From Gelidibacter japonicus (GTDB lineage Bacteria; Bacteroidota; Bacteroidia; Flavobacteriales; Flavobacteriaceae), in the NCBI RefSeq assembly GCF_010725055.1, contig NZ_BJKB01000027.1, positions 1 through 34,586 of the forward strand: 34,586 nucleotides of DNA, read 5' to 3'. The notes under the pieces are model-generated. The model was given only the letters and a program-made list of their open reading frames with translations, was not told the origin of the DNA and did not search any database. Positions within the stretch are counted from its first letter, which is position 1, and each line of letters opens with the position of its first letter. A program made the position numbers and the translations under genes. Of this stretch, positions 1-9,500 are shown one piece after another.

Positions 1-41
1 TGTGGTAAAGCCTAATCAGCTTCGTCAAAACAGATCCAAAA

Positions 42-85
42 AAAGAAGCGATAAAATAAATTTCGGTTTATTTTATCGCTTCTTT
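42..85. terminator. Perfect 19-bp inverted repeat, terminator-like hairpin
   Basis: The arms 42-60 and 67-85 are exact reverse complements (19 bp) around the 6-nt loop TTTCGG. The outer ends are A-rich on the left and T-rich on the right (TCTTT), so transcripts from either side would end a stem in U-rich sequence. This fits a bidirectional intrinsic terminator, probably for a gene to the left of the window. No coding region overlaps it. Confidence 0.6.
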
Positions 86-166
86 AAAGTAATCACTAAA
101 AATGAGATGCTTTTTCAGTGGCCTCAAGTAAACTTGGCGTTTTTTCTTATTTAATGATTTATTCGT

Positions 167-190
167 GACCTCGACAGGATTCAAACCCAT
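167..190 (-). other. tRNA 3'-end-like fragment (T arm plus acceptor half), possible att remnant
   Basis: On the minus strand this reads as a T stem-loop with GGGTTTGAATCC at its core, closed by a 5-bp stem of which two pairs are G-U, followed by the acceptor-like heptamer CGAGGTC. The matching 5' acceptor strand (GACCTCG) is not found at tRNA distance, and no D arm or anticodon arm is visible, so it is not a complete tRNA. Such 3' tRNA pieces are commonly left by site-specific integration of mobile elements, and an IS remnant lies immediately next to it. A chance match is possible. Confidence 0.3.
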
Positions 191-429
191 TCCGGCAAGC
201 CGCATATTTGTTGAGTTTTTATGATTGGAAGACGTATTACTAACCGAATAACTACCTTTTTTATTAATAGCATTTGCTGTTATTTGACTTCAATCTTAAG
301 GTAAAGATAACATTCGAACTACTAATAACAAAACCAATTCATAAAAACCTGATTCTAAACAGCTAACTGAGAGGACATTTGCTAATATATAAAATAGACC
401 TAGATCCGATAACTTATATCACTATAATT

Positions 430-1167
430 ATGAACAACAATCAAACTGTTGAAAAACTAAAACAAATGCGCCTGGGCGCCATGGCAGACCTGCACCTCCA
501 GCAGATCAGGGAAAACCGCACCACGGACCTTACGGCCGATGAATATCTGGCACTGCTCACGGACCATCAGTGGGAGGACCATAAGAACCGAAAGATCCAA
601 AGGCTCCTCAAGCAGGCAACTTTCCGGGGACAGGCAGCCCTGGCGGAAGTGGATTATGCCCAACAGCGCAACCTTGACAAAAATATGTTCCTGCGCCTGG
701 GGTGCCTTGATTTTATAAAACGAAAGGAAAACATCATCATGACAGGTGCTTCCGGAGTTGGAAAAAGTTACCTGGCCCAGGCCCTTGGGCACCAGGCGTG
801 CATGATGGAATATCGTACCATCTATGCCAACACCGCTCGTTTGCTAAAAAGACTGAAGCTCAGCAAGGCCGATGGAACCTATCTAAAGGAACTGGCAAAA
901 CTCTTAAAGGCAGATCTGCTCATCTTGGATGACTTTGGACTGCAGGGCTTTGACGGCCATGCAAGAGAATCGCTTATGGATATAATCGATGACCGCTACA
1001 ACCGATCCTCGACCATCATCCTGTCCCAGATACCGGTCTCGGCATGGTATGATATCATTGGAGAGGGGACTATTGCCGATGCTATCCTCGATCGGATCGT
1101 AAACTCCTCCCACAGGATCGACCTCAAGGGCGAATCCTTAAGAAAAGGAGCTTTGAAGAACGAATAA
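430..1167 (+). CDS. istB: IS21-type IstB-like ATP-binding helper protein (orphan)
   Basis: This is a 245-residue AAA+ ATPase of the IstB/DnaC-like family, the helper that works with the IstA transposase in IS21-family transposition. It shows a Walker A loop (GASGVGKS) and a Walker B strand (LLILDDFG), and its length is normal for IstB. The open frame extends 5' to a TTG at 379, but the ATG at 430 begins the normal N-terminal segment (MNNNQTVEKLKQMRLGAMAD), so I place the start there. istA normally lies directly upstream; here 1-429 has no reading frame for it, so the element is incomplete. Base composition is visibly more G+C-rich than the flanks, which suggests a foreign origin. The identification is firm. 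Activity is doubtful unless an istA elsewhere supplies the partner. Confidence 0.9.
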   Translation: MNNNQTVEKLKQMRLGAMADLHLQQIRENRTTDLTADEYLALLTDHQWEDHKNRKIQRLLKQATFRGQAALAEVDYAQQRNLDKNMFLRLGCLDFIKRKENIIMTGASGVGKSYLAQALGHQACMMEYRTIYANTARLLKRLKLSKADGTYLKELAKLLKADLLILDDFGLQGFDGHARESLMDIIDDRYNRSSTIILSQIPVSAWYDIIGEGTIADAILDRIVNSSHRIDLKGESLRKGALKNE

Positions 1168-1202
1168 CATTAATTTTTTATATCATTGCAGTATCTTTCA
1201 AA

Positions 1203-1253
1203 GTGGCACGGTTTGACCGAAACAGGTGGCACCATCACTCCGAAATAGCCACC
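1203..1253. repeat. Putative IS21-type right-end repeats
   Basis: Directly 3' of istB are two copies of GTGGCAC (1203-1209 and 1226-1232), and an inverted pair GGTGGC (1225-1230) / GCCACC (1248-1253). Multiple short repeats at the termini are typical of IS21-family elements. No matching opposite end is visible in 1-429, so the left end together with istA appears deleted. The exact outer boundary and target duplication cannot be set from this sequence. Confidence 0.5.
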
Positions 1254-1430
1254 AAGTAGACTGCATCTAAAAACTACAAAGCCTGAGCCTAAAACTATAT
1301 CTCCAGGGCAACCTAAGGATAAGAAATAGATCTATTGAGTGGTTTTAAGTCTTGTCCGTAAGAAATTTACACTAAGATTTTGACTCTTTCGCATTCCTAG
1401 GTTCTCATAAAAACCTTAAAATGAAATGAT
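1254..1430. other. Non-coding stretch, nothing recognised
   Basis: I see no gene, tRNA or clear repeat here. It separates the IS remnant from the terminator of the minus-strand operon. Confidence 0.5.
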
Positions 1431-1462
1431 AAAAAAGGTCATCCAATTATGGACAACCTTTT
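1431..1462 (-). terminator. Intrinsic terminator of locus A operon
   Basis: The arms AAAAGGT (1433-1439) plus TCCA (1442-1445) pair with TGGA (1450-1453) plus ACCTTTT (1456-1462), around a symmetric CA/CA internal loop and a 4-nt apical loop. On the minus strand the stem is followed by a run of Us, from the A run at 1431-1436. It sits about 90 nt after the stop of the last gene of locus A, as expected for its transcript end. Confidence 0.7.
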
Positions 1463-1550
1463 AAGGCTTGAAGACTAACTCAAAAAAATAAAAGTTTTAT
1501 AAATAGTACACAACAATTATTTCTATTTCATAAAAAATAATAGGTGTTTG

Positions 1551-2639
1551 TTAAATTTTTATAGCTTCCTGATTTCTTGCAACCAAGATATAATCCGTAT
1601 AAATTGCCAAGTTTTTCAACTCTCTATTGAGTTCTATGAGGCTAAAATCAGAATCCATTTTATCATAGATTAATTTATGATAATTCTTCCATGGCTTTTT
1701 ATCCTTAACCTCAAAAAGCGTAATGGTTTCTTTAAAACCTTTGCCCCATTGTTCGGAGTTTTCATGCAATATCAAACCACTCAAAGTTGTAAAATCGTGT
1801 TCTCTCTTCAGTAATTTGGCCAATCTAGTTCTGTCATCGTAAATGGGTTGTATATAAGCATGGTCTCTTCCAACGAGCATTAGAAAGTTCCTCTGATCGG
1901 AGGAGTCGATATAATTGACGATGTTTTCTGTGATATCTTCCTCTCGCGTCCCTCCAAAACCAGTTGCCTTATTGTTCATAAGTAGGGAAATGACCTTTAA
2001 GTCCCTTTCTGAAACTGTGGCAGTAATCTTTAACATCTCCTTTTCCAAGAGTTTCTTGGTATGCCTCACAAAGCTTCGACCCTCTTCCGATGGGTGATCT
2101 ATTGTGTATGTTTTAAAAAACTTATCACTCCGGATGACATTTAATAAAGAATCGATAGAAGATGTTAGCCCTTCCTTTTGATAGGGCTGAAGTATGCTAT
2201 ACAGGGTATAACCAAATGTTCGAGTTCTGTCAAAATCTACACCTACAACTTCTAAAGGATGATCCAAAGTCTGATTATACTCATATATCTCTTTCCAGGC
2301 TTCCTTCCAATCGGAATAGAAGCCCCCATAAATCGTATAGCCAAGCAAAGATTCATCCCCTGTGGCTAAATATTTATTATAGAAGTATGCTTCTGCAGGC
2401 CCAAATTCGATTATCAAAGTTGTAAGTCCAGCTTTTTTATTAAAGGATTTTATCAAATCCGGATAAATGGTTGAAGCCACTGATGATGCATGATTTTCAC
2501 CAAGCAACAATAAGTTTTGTCCTTCCTGATCAAAAAAGGAATCAAAATAGTTTTGATTACTTATTCTGATACTGTCTTGAGCCTGACCCTCACCAAGTGT
2601 GAAAAAATATAAGATACTTACTAAAATTTGAATGCGCAT
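1551..2639 (-). CDS. Exported EreA/ChaN-like protein of unknown substrate
   Basis: 362 residues. A short hydrophobic N-terminus ending near GQAQD (about 16-22) looks like a signal peptide, so the product is probably periplasmic. A GENH motif at 47-50, an acidic segment IIEFG around 75-79, GVDFDR near 133 and a late VGRDHAY are the spaced Glu/His/Asp motifs of the erythromycin-esterase-like / ChaN-Tiki fold, which includes hydrolases and haem-binding proteins. I cannot tell which activity applies and do not propose macrolide resistance. It is the last gene of locus A, 3 nt after the TlpA-like gene, so it is surely co-transcribed with that uptake system. The start ATG follows the upstream stop directly and gives a good signal peptide. 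Confidence 0.6.
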   Translation of the reverse strand: MRIQILVSILYFFTLGEGQAQDSIRISNQNYFDSFFDQEGQNLLLLGENHASSVASTIYPDLIKSFNKKAGLTTLIIEFGPAEAYFYNKYLATGDESLLGYTIYGGFYSDWKEAWKEIYEYNQTLDHPLEVVGVDFDRTRTFGYTLYSILQPYQKEGLTSSIDSLLNVIRSDKFFKTYTIDHPSEEGRSFVRHTKKLLEKEMLKITATVSERDLKVISLLMNNKATGFGGTREEDITENIVNYIDSSDQRNFLMLVGRDHAYIQPIYDDRTRLAKLLKREHDFTTLSGLILHENSEQWGKGFKETITLFEVKDKKPWKNYHKLIYDKMDSDFSLIELNRELKNLAIYTDYILVARNQEAIKI

Positions 2640-2642
2640 GGA

Positions 2643-4151
2643 CTATAGGTTATGCTTTTTAAATAAATTCACCAACATTGGATCCGAAGGATAAGGCGCT
2701 GTCGCATCAATAATCTTACCCTCTGGATCTAAAAAAATAAATCGTGGAATCATTTTAATATTATAAGTTTTGGAAAGTATATTATTGGTTTCTTCACTGG
2801 CAAATAATTGATGGCCCGTTAGATTTTTTTCTTTAACAAAATCCAGCCACTTTTGGTGGTCTTTCTCCTTATCAAATGAAACACTCACAAATTGTATGTT
2901 TTTACCATGATATTCTTTTTCAAGCTTTTGAAGGCTTGGGATTTCCTTAATACAGGGGCCGCACCACGTTGCCCAAAGATCAATGTAAGTGTACTTTCCT
3001 TTAAAATCACTTAAGTTGACGATATCACCTTGAGTATTTTCAAATTGCACATTTGGAGCTTCACTTCCTTCAAGCATGGCTTCGAGATGTCCATATTTTT
3101 CTCTAACCACTTTAGACATTTCTGGATACTTACTTGCCGTATCAAATTGAGAATAGAGGCGGTTGGAAAAATCACTACTTAAAGAATAAGCCATATACTC
3201 GTATCTAACCTTTTCTGAAAGCTCTCGTTCCAACCAATCATAGAATTCCACAGGGTTGGAATCATCAGCAAAGGCCAATTCATATTTTTTCTTCAAAATG
3301 GCACTTAGATTATAAAAATATCCCATTCCATGATCTCCAATCGAATAATCCAAAGAAACCCCGTTTAAAAAATCATAATAATCATCAGGAAGGCTTAGTT
3401 CCTTATCTTTATTGTATAATTCATGAATCTTAGGGTAATTGACTTTCGAACTTATCCAAGAAGAATAATTATTTGTTTCATAAAAACTCACTAAAACAGG
3501 GCTCAACTGATGAGAGGATTTATAATCCTTCAAAAAAGCCATTTTTTCTTGATACAGTTTATCTGCATTTTGCTTAAAATCATTTGGCTCTCTTTGACTG
3601 ACGTCATACCAATTTTTTAAATATTTATGCTTGTAATCGTTAAAGGTTTGTTCTTCTTCAATAACAAACTGGATATCATCATCTGAAGTTCCTTTAAATG
3701 ACAATGAATTTTTAATATCCTGTGCATCCAAGCTCATTGAGATACTATCTCCTGGTTTTAGAAAAAGGTATACCATCTTAAAGTCAAAAGTTCCCGTTTT
3801 CATGATGGTATCGGTACCATTAACGGTTGTATAGCTAAACTCTTCAACGATAGGCTCTTTTCCAAAAGAAAACCATCCTTTTAAAGGGTTCTCAACTTGT
3901 AATTTCATTTTAAAATTCCCCACGGAATCAAATTCAACAGAATGATTCGTCAGATCCTTCAGGAACCTATATTCATAATAAGAAAAATTTATTGTTGTGT
4001 CCTTAATGTTTTCAACTTTACCTGTAACGACAACTTCATTCTTATTACCATTTATATTGTTGTCGATAGACACCGCATTTTCTTTACAGCTTAAAGCAAA
4101 ACTCAAGAGCAGAGCAAATAATATATAATTTCTAAATTGCAAGTACTTCAT
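2643..4151 (-). CDS. TlpA/ResA-like thioredoxin-fold lipoprotein
   Basis: 502 residues. The signal peptide ends in a lipobox (ALSC, Cys22), so it is a lipoprotein facing the periplasm. Residues about 40-130 form a beta-rich segment (GKVENIKDT...) resembling the DUF4369-type N-terminal domain common in Bacteroidota TlpA-like proteins. The middle is helical and unassigned. The C-terminal AhpC/TSA-thioredoxin domain (about 365-502) has the redox motif WCGPC with Cys397 and Cys400 and the cis-proline in MIPRF (Pro469). Such proteins reduce disulfides or act on imported substrates in the periplasm. It sits 5 nt after the metallohydrolase-like gene and 3 nt before the EreA/ChaN-like gene, so it belongs to the locus A operon. 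The fold is certain; the substrate is unknown. Confidence 0.85.
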   Translation of the reverse strand: MKYLQFRNYILFALLLSFALSCKENAVSIDNNINGNKNEVVVTGKVENIKDTTINFSYYEYRFLKDLTNHSVEFDSVGNFKMKLQVENPLKGWFSFGKEPIVEEFSYTTVNGTDTIMKTGTFDFKMVYLFLKPGDSISMSLDAQDIKNSLSFKGTSDDDIQFVIEEEQTFNDYKHKYLKNWYDVSQREPNDFKQNADKLYQEKMAFLKDYKSSHQLSPVLVSFYETNNYSSWISSKVNYPKIHELYNKDKELSLPDDYYDFLNGVSLDYSIGDHGMGYFYNLSAILKKKYELAFADDSNPVEFYDWLERELSEKVRYEYMAYSLSSDFSNRLYSQFDTASKYPEMSKVVREKYGHLEAMLEGSEAPNVQFENTQGDIVNLSDFKGKYTYIDLWATWCGPCIKEIPSLQKLEKEYHGKNIQFVSVSFDKEKDHQKWLDFVKEKNLTGHQLFASEETNNILSKTYNIKMIPRFIFLDPEGKIIDATAPYPSDPMLVNLFKKHNL

Positions 4152-4156
4152 ATCAC

Positions 4157-5047
4157 TTAATGATTTTTGGGGTTAAACATACTCTCTTGCCAGTTCTGGT
4201 TCACGACATCGAGATCAATCCCTTCTTGTTTGAACATGGACTTAACTAGATCATACTTACGTTTTACCAAAGAGGAAACATTAAACACGCTGTCTTTGAT
4301 ATGTGGGGGTGTAGTTGCCGCCCACGCAGCGAATAAATCGAAGTCTTGTTGATCTGATTTAATTAAATTTTGATTGGCGCTTAAAAAGCCTTTCTCATAG
4401 GCTTGTTCAAGAGAATTAACTTGCCAATAATAAACCGCTGCATCTGTTTTGATATCTACAAATGGACTATAGAATGAACTATTATTAACGGGATCATTTC
4501 TTAATATATTAGAAAGTCCGTAGTAAAATGTTTGTTTCATTTTCACACTGTCCAGACCAACATTTTTTAAGCTTCCAACCGTTAGGTCACCATTGGAGTT
4601 GTACCAAAGTTTTGAAATATACTCATAACTATTCGATGCACTTGTCCCGGCAACTAAATCATTTTTAAACAAATAGAAATTTCGAGGAATAACATGGGCT
4701 TTATCAGAAGGCAAACTGCTGATAAATTCCTTTTCAATCATGTCCATATAAATCAGTGCCGCAACAGTATCGGCCGGCATTCTTTCCGAAGCAATATTTA
4801 GAGCTTCTTCAGAAACTAAATCTTTATACATTCTAGGATCTGTGACGTCGGTGTAAACTACAATGCCAAAGTCATTATATAGTTGAAGAATTCGATCCGT
4901 CAATGGTGTACCTGCAACTATATTATCAGGAAGCTCATTTGGAGCCACATAGTCCGCCTCAAGAGTGGACTCACTGCTACAGGATGCCAAGTAAATAGTA
5001 AAAACGACGAGTATAGCTAAACGGGTTATTTTTATAGTATTTTTCAT
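4157..5047 (-). CDS. SusCD-associated metallohydrolase-like lipoprotein, catalytic motif lost
   Basis: 296 residues with a lipobox at Cys23 (LASC). By position and sequence pattern it matches the substrate-import-associated zinc metallohydrolase lipoproteins usually found just after susD. Recognisable blocks are LTDRILQLYNDFGIVVYTD (49-67), LWYNSNGDLTVG (147-158), GFLSANQN (220-227) and the C-terminal KRKYDLVKSMFKQEGIDLD. In the family these frame a HExxH zinc site with a downstream glutamate. Here the aligned stretch reads YYGLSNIL (175-182) and the second site reads QDFDLFAA (234-241), so the histidines and catalytic glutamate are absent. I infer a non-catalytic, probably substrate-binding surface lipoprotein. 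It lies 11 nt after susD. My alignment is by eye, so family membership is likely but not certain. Confidence 0.6.
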   Translation of the reverse strand: MKNTIKITRLAILVVFTIYLASCSSESTLEADYVAPNELPDNIVAGTPLTDRILQLYNDFGIVVYTDVTDPRMYKDLVSEEALNIASERMPADTVAALIYMDMIEKEFISSLPSDKAHVIPRNFYLFKNDLVAGTSASNSYEYISKLWYNSNGDLTVGSLKNVGLDSVKMKQTFYYGLSNILRNDPVNNSSFYSPFVDIKTDAAVYYWQVNSLEQAYEKGFLSANQNLIKSDQQDFDLFAAWAATTPPHIKDSVFNVSSLVKRKYDLVKSMFKQEGIDLDVVNQNWQESMFNPKNH

Positions 5048-5058
5048 AATCTTATATT

Positions 5059-6498
5059 TTATCTTTGATTTCTTTGCATCAAAGGATTATAATCTAATTC
5101 TATTTGAGGAATCTGAAGGATATAACGAGGATCATTTTCAGTTAGGGTATAAGTCTGGTTATCATATACATGATTAATTTCAGGCATCCCATAACGCCTT
5201 AAATCATACCATCTATGAAACTCTCCGAAGAGTTCTCTTCGTCGTTCGTCCCTTACCACTTGAATCACTTTATCTTTTGTATCATAAGTAAGTGTGGCGT
5301 ATTTATAATAATCAGGATTAACATTATAGCTAGCGTCAAACTTTGTTTTCCTAATAGTGTTTAAATCCTCCAAAGCTTTTGAAGGCTGGTCTAAAAACGC
5401 ATATGCTTCCGCCCTATTGAGGAAGGCCTCCTCAACTCTAAAACCTCTTATAGGCTCACCCAAACGGTTAGGGTGAGGTCTGAATTTAAAATAAACCCTT
5501 CCCAAAGAGCCTTTGATGTAGGTGAAGTAATACAACCTCAAATCTCCCGGTTCATAGAGATCGATTAGATCGTCAGATATAGCCAAAGCACCTGGGATAT
5601 GCACATAGTAGTACATTTCATTAGAACCATATTTGAATATGACATTGTCATTAACATCATTGAAATAGTGAATACCCTGTCCATAGCCCCATCTAGTCAT
5701 CGCAAATTCCATTGTGTTATTTGATATATCAAATAAGCTATTGTTCAAACCAATAGTTCGGTCAGCATAGGTTATGACATCCTGATATCTTTTTTGATAC
5801 AAGGCAACCCTAGAAGCCAACAAATTGGCAGATATTGGGGTTAATTTAAACTTCGAGGTAACTCTTTGGTCATTTTCAGTCATTAATTTGATACCCATTT
5901 CCAAATCTGCATTGATTTGATCATAAATTTCCTGTACAGACTGACGGGTATAGGATTCAGATTGGACGGTTGGATCAAGTTTTAAAGGAACTCCCAAATC
6001 GCTGCTGGCAGTGTTTTCATTATAAGGAGCTGCATATAAATTTACGAGTTTAAAATATGAGAATGCCCTAAGCACCATAGCTTCACCCTTAGTATACGCA
6101 ATAGCCGCCGCATTACCATCCGCCTCATCAACGTTCTCAACAACCACATTGGCATAATAAATAGCTTTATAAAGGTTTTTCCACGCCTGATCGTAGCCAT
6201 TAAACATAGAGCTGTGTTCATGGGTATCTTCAAATGTATAAGGATGTAACGGATATTCACCTCGATCTACATTAAGGTATCTGATATCTTGATCATCTGT
6301 CATCATCTCAACATAATAATCCAACGCTACAATAGTTCCATAATCCTTAGTAGTAGGATATCCATAATTTAGCAATTCAACATAATCACTAATTGTTTGA
6401 GGTTTTAGTTTATTCTGTGGCTCTTCTTCTAAGGCTTTATCACATGATGAAACAAACAGCAATAACAAAAAAGAAAGTTTTATATATATAGATTTCAT
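5059..6498 (-). CDS. SusD/RagB-family nutrient-binding outer-membrane lipoprotein (locus A)
   Basis: 479 residues with a lipobox at Cys19 (SSCDK). Typical SusD features are the N-terminal LEEEPQNKLKP segment after the lipid anchor, TPR-like helices including the GEAMVLRAFSYFKLVNLYAAPY block, and the C-terminal VVRDERRRELFGEFHRWYDLRRYG block followed by ILQIPQIELDYNPLMQRN. SusD caps its SusC partner and delivers substrate into the channel. It starts 17 nt after the susC stop. The substrate cannot be deduced from sequence; the neighbours (thioredoxin-like and metallohydrolase-like, no glycosidases) argue against an ordinary polysaccharide. Confidence 0.93.
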   Translation of the reverse strand: MKSIYIKLSFLLLLFVSSCDKALEEEPQNKLKPQTISDYVELLNYGYPTTKDYGTIVALDYYVEMMTDDQDIRYLNVDRGEYPLHPYTFEDTHEHSSMFNGYDQAWKNLYKAIYYANVVVENVDEADGNAAAIAYTKGEAMVLRAFSYFKLVNLYAAPYNENTASSDLGVPLKLDPTVQSESYTRQSVQEIYDQINADLEMGIKLMTENDQRVTSKFKLTPISANLLASRVALYQKRYQDVITYADRTIGLNNSLFDISNNTMEFAMTRWGYGQGIHYFNDVNDNVIFKYGSNEMYYYVHIPGALAISDDLIDLYEPGDLRLYYFTYIKGSLGRVYFKFRPHPNRLGEPIRGFRVEEAFLNRAEAYAFLDQPSKALEDLNTIRKTKFDASYNVNPDYYKYATLTYDTKDKVIQVVRDERRRELFGEFHRWYDLRRYGMPEINHVYDNQTYTLTENDPRYILQIPQIELDYNPLMQRNQR

Positions 6499-6515
6499 AA
6501 TATTCAGTATTTAGA

Positions 6516-9500
6516 TTAAAAAGTCACATTAAAGCTCAACATAAACGATGTTGGAAGCGGTAATGATTTATAAGGAAATGTTTCAGGGTCATAGCCATTT
6601 AAGTCCTTATCCGCAAACAACAGTAAGTTATTACCTTCCAGTTGTACATAAGCTCGGGACAACTTGAGTGCTTTGAGAATATTTTCTGATAAATTGTATT
6701 GCAATGTCACATTGCTCAATCTCAAGAAGTCACCTTTAACAACTCGTAAATCACTTTTGTTCCAATAAAACTTGTGGTTATTTGCGCCTGTCTCATTTTT
6801 AAGATGTGGAATATTTGTAGTGTTCTCATCACCAGGCTCCTTCCATGCATTTAGTAATTCTTTATTTAAATTTTGATCAGGAGAGTACATCCATGAAGCC
6901 AAAATTTCTTCTTTTCTAAAATAATTTCCAAAACCATAGGTTAAAAGTGCAGAAAGTTTGAAGTTTCCATATTCAAATAAGTTGCTAATCCCACCTTGAT
7001 AGGGCGCTTCAATAGGTCCATTATATATAAGATCTTCAACTCCAAACTCCAAATTCCTAGGGCCCACGGTAGTTTCCCCATTTGCCAAATTGAAGTGTGC
7101 CACACCCTCATCATCGAGATGGCTGAAGCCTACAGAATACAATGAATTTAATGGTTTACCAACAATTGCAGCATCTGGCTTATATGGGAACGGAGACAAC
7201 ATTCTCGATACGTTAGGGTCAATATTAACCTTCTCTACTTCATTCTTATTATAAGCAAAGTTTATTGTTGTGCTCCAATTGAAATTAGGTTTCGGCGCTC
7301 TTATATTTCTTGTCGTCAATCCAAATTCGACACCCTTATTGGAAACATCAGCAAAATTAATTGGCAGGGTAGAAAAGCCATTAACTTCAGAAATTCTCGT
7401 GTTTGTAATTAAATCTTCACTAAATCTGTTGTAAACATCTACAGCTCCTTGAATTCTGCTATTAAATAAAGCAAAGTCCAATCCAAAATTCGTACTATAC
7501 GTTTTTTCCCATCTTAAGTTAGGATTGGCTGGAGAAGAAATGGTTAATAGATCTAAATCTGACCAATAAGCAGGATTCAGAAATGAAGCCACAATCTGCG
7601 GCGTGTTTTGTGAATTGGTAGAGCCCTGTAATCCATAGGAAGCACGTAGGGCTAAATTATTGAATACACTCTTCTCCATAAACTCCTCTTCCATTAGGTT
7701 CCATCTTCCTGAAACTGACCAGGCCGGCTCCCATCTATATTTAGGGCTCGACCCAAACAGATTCGATCCGTCATATCGTATATTCCCATTAATCACATAT
7801 TTATTGAATAGGGAATACGTTAATACACCAAAATACGAAGCCGATTTAGTCTTATAATCACGAATGGTCAAATAGGGAGCACCAGCTAATTCCTCGCCAA
7901 TATTCTCGCTTGTAGATATTACCCTTCCCCTCTCATGAAGATAACCCCATCCGACAACATTATCACCTCGGTAACTATTTAAACGGTATTCACCTCCGCT
8001 GTAAAATTTCAAATAATGAACATCGGTATCCAATGGCGTATATTCCAATGCCATACGTGTCATATAATACTCTTGGAAATTGGAGTTTGAAAAAATTACC
8101 CCTCCTCTCGGCAAATTACTATCGGCCGGAGCTGGTTCACCATAATTTGATCGTCTAATTCCGGCAACTTGATTGGTGTTTTCAGTATAATAGGTCTCGT
8201 TAAGTTGACTACTCTTTGTATAATTGACAACTCCAAAAACTTTCAAATTATCTAAAACATCAAAATCCAATGAAACTCTAGAACTTGTACTATTGGTATT
8301 TGTTTCTTGATTGGAGTTTGTGTATTCATTCATAATGTTGAATAAATAAAAGTCACTATGTCCACGGTACATGTTAGGGCTCCCATCCATATTATATATT
8401 GGGAAAGTCCTACTTGTATTGATCGCGTAATCAAAAGGTGTCGGTGTAGCCCTTGTGAAATTGGATATGCCAGCAGGCACATAACTGTAAGGGTAAGAAT
8501 TTCTATTGGTGGTGAATGTTGAAAGATAAAATTCCAAATTAAATTTATCCGATAGCTGAGTATTTAACTTTACGGAACCATTATATCTTTGATTTTTAGT
8601 AAGAATATCTGTACCGTCTTGATGTAAGTATGATAAACTAGCATAGTAATTTACATGCTTACTACCTCCTGAGACGTTGAAGCTCGTTGTTGTACCAACG
8701 GCATCCCTAAAGAGTTCATCAAACCAATCTGTATTATAGGATTGTGCCAATCTCACCTCATCCTCAAATTGTTGCCAATTTTGCAAGTCTCTATTTTTAT
8801 AGCGTGCATAAGCCCCCGCAAGCCCAACCGAATTAACATTTGCATCGGCATTGTAATACTGCAGCCCAGAATCAAAATAAAATTGTTCAATTTCAATTCT
8901 CTCTTTTGAATTCATCAGGTTAAAATCGCTGTATCTCGGTCTTTGGGTTACACTAGTTCCAACATTGATATTTATAATAGGCTTTCCTTCCACACCTCTC
9001 TTGGTTGTCAGTACAATAACGCCTCCTGCCGCACGTACGCCATAGATGGCAGATGCGGAGGCATCCTTTAGAACGGTTATTGATTCTATATCCTGGGGAT
9101 TAATGCCCGAAATTGAATTCCCAATCCTGTTTACCAAATCCGGAGTATTTAATTCTGCAGGCGTCAATGGAACTGGGTCTTCCAACACAACCCCATCAAC
9201 AACCCATAAGGGAGATGTGTTTCCTGTTAAGGTAGAGGTCCCTCTAATTTTCACTATGGGAACGGAACCCACCTCACCAGAGCTTTTCACTACTGATAAT
9301 CCTGGAATCTGGCCTTGGATTAAATTGTCAATTTGAGGATTCCATGCAGGAATGTCCTTGGTCTTAACAGTGCTAATAGCCCCAGTACTTTTTTTCTCAA
9401 TAATAGTGTTATAACCAGTTAAAATAACCTCAGTCAAGGAGGCTACATCAGATACCATCTGAATATTGATTTGTGTTTCATCACCTACCAATACGCGCTG

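Noticed and set aside
167-240. Complete tRNA gene
   Set aside because: Only the T arm and 3' acceptor strand can be drawn; no matching 5' acceptor strand, D arm or anticodon arm.
379-429. TTG start for istB at 379
   Set aside because: The added 17 residues do not resemble IstB N-termini, and the ATG at 430 gives the normal start.
1551-2639. Erythromycin-resistance esterase
   Set aside because: Only the general fold motifs are present and the gene is the last member of a nutrient-uptake operon; no basis for macrolide activity.
9046-9336. Plus-strand frames inside the two susC genes (e.g. 9046-9336 and 23258-23578)
   Set aside because: They are antisense shadows of the conserved plug-domain coding sequence, with no independent protein features.
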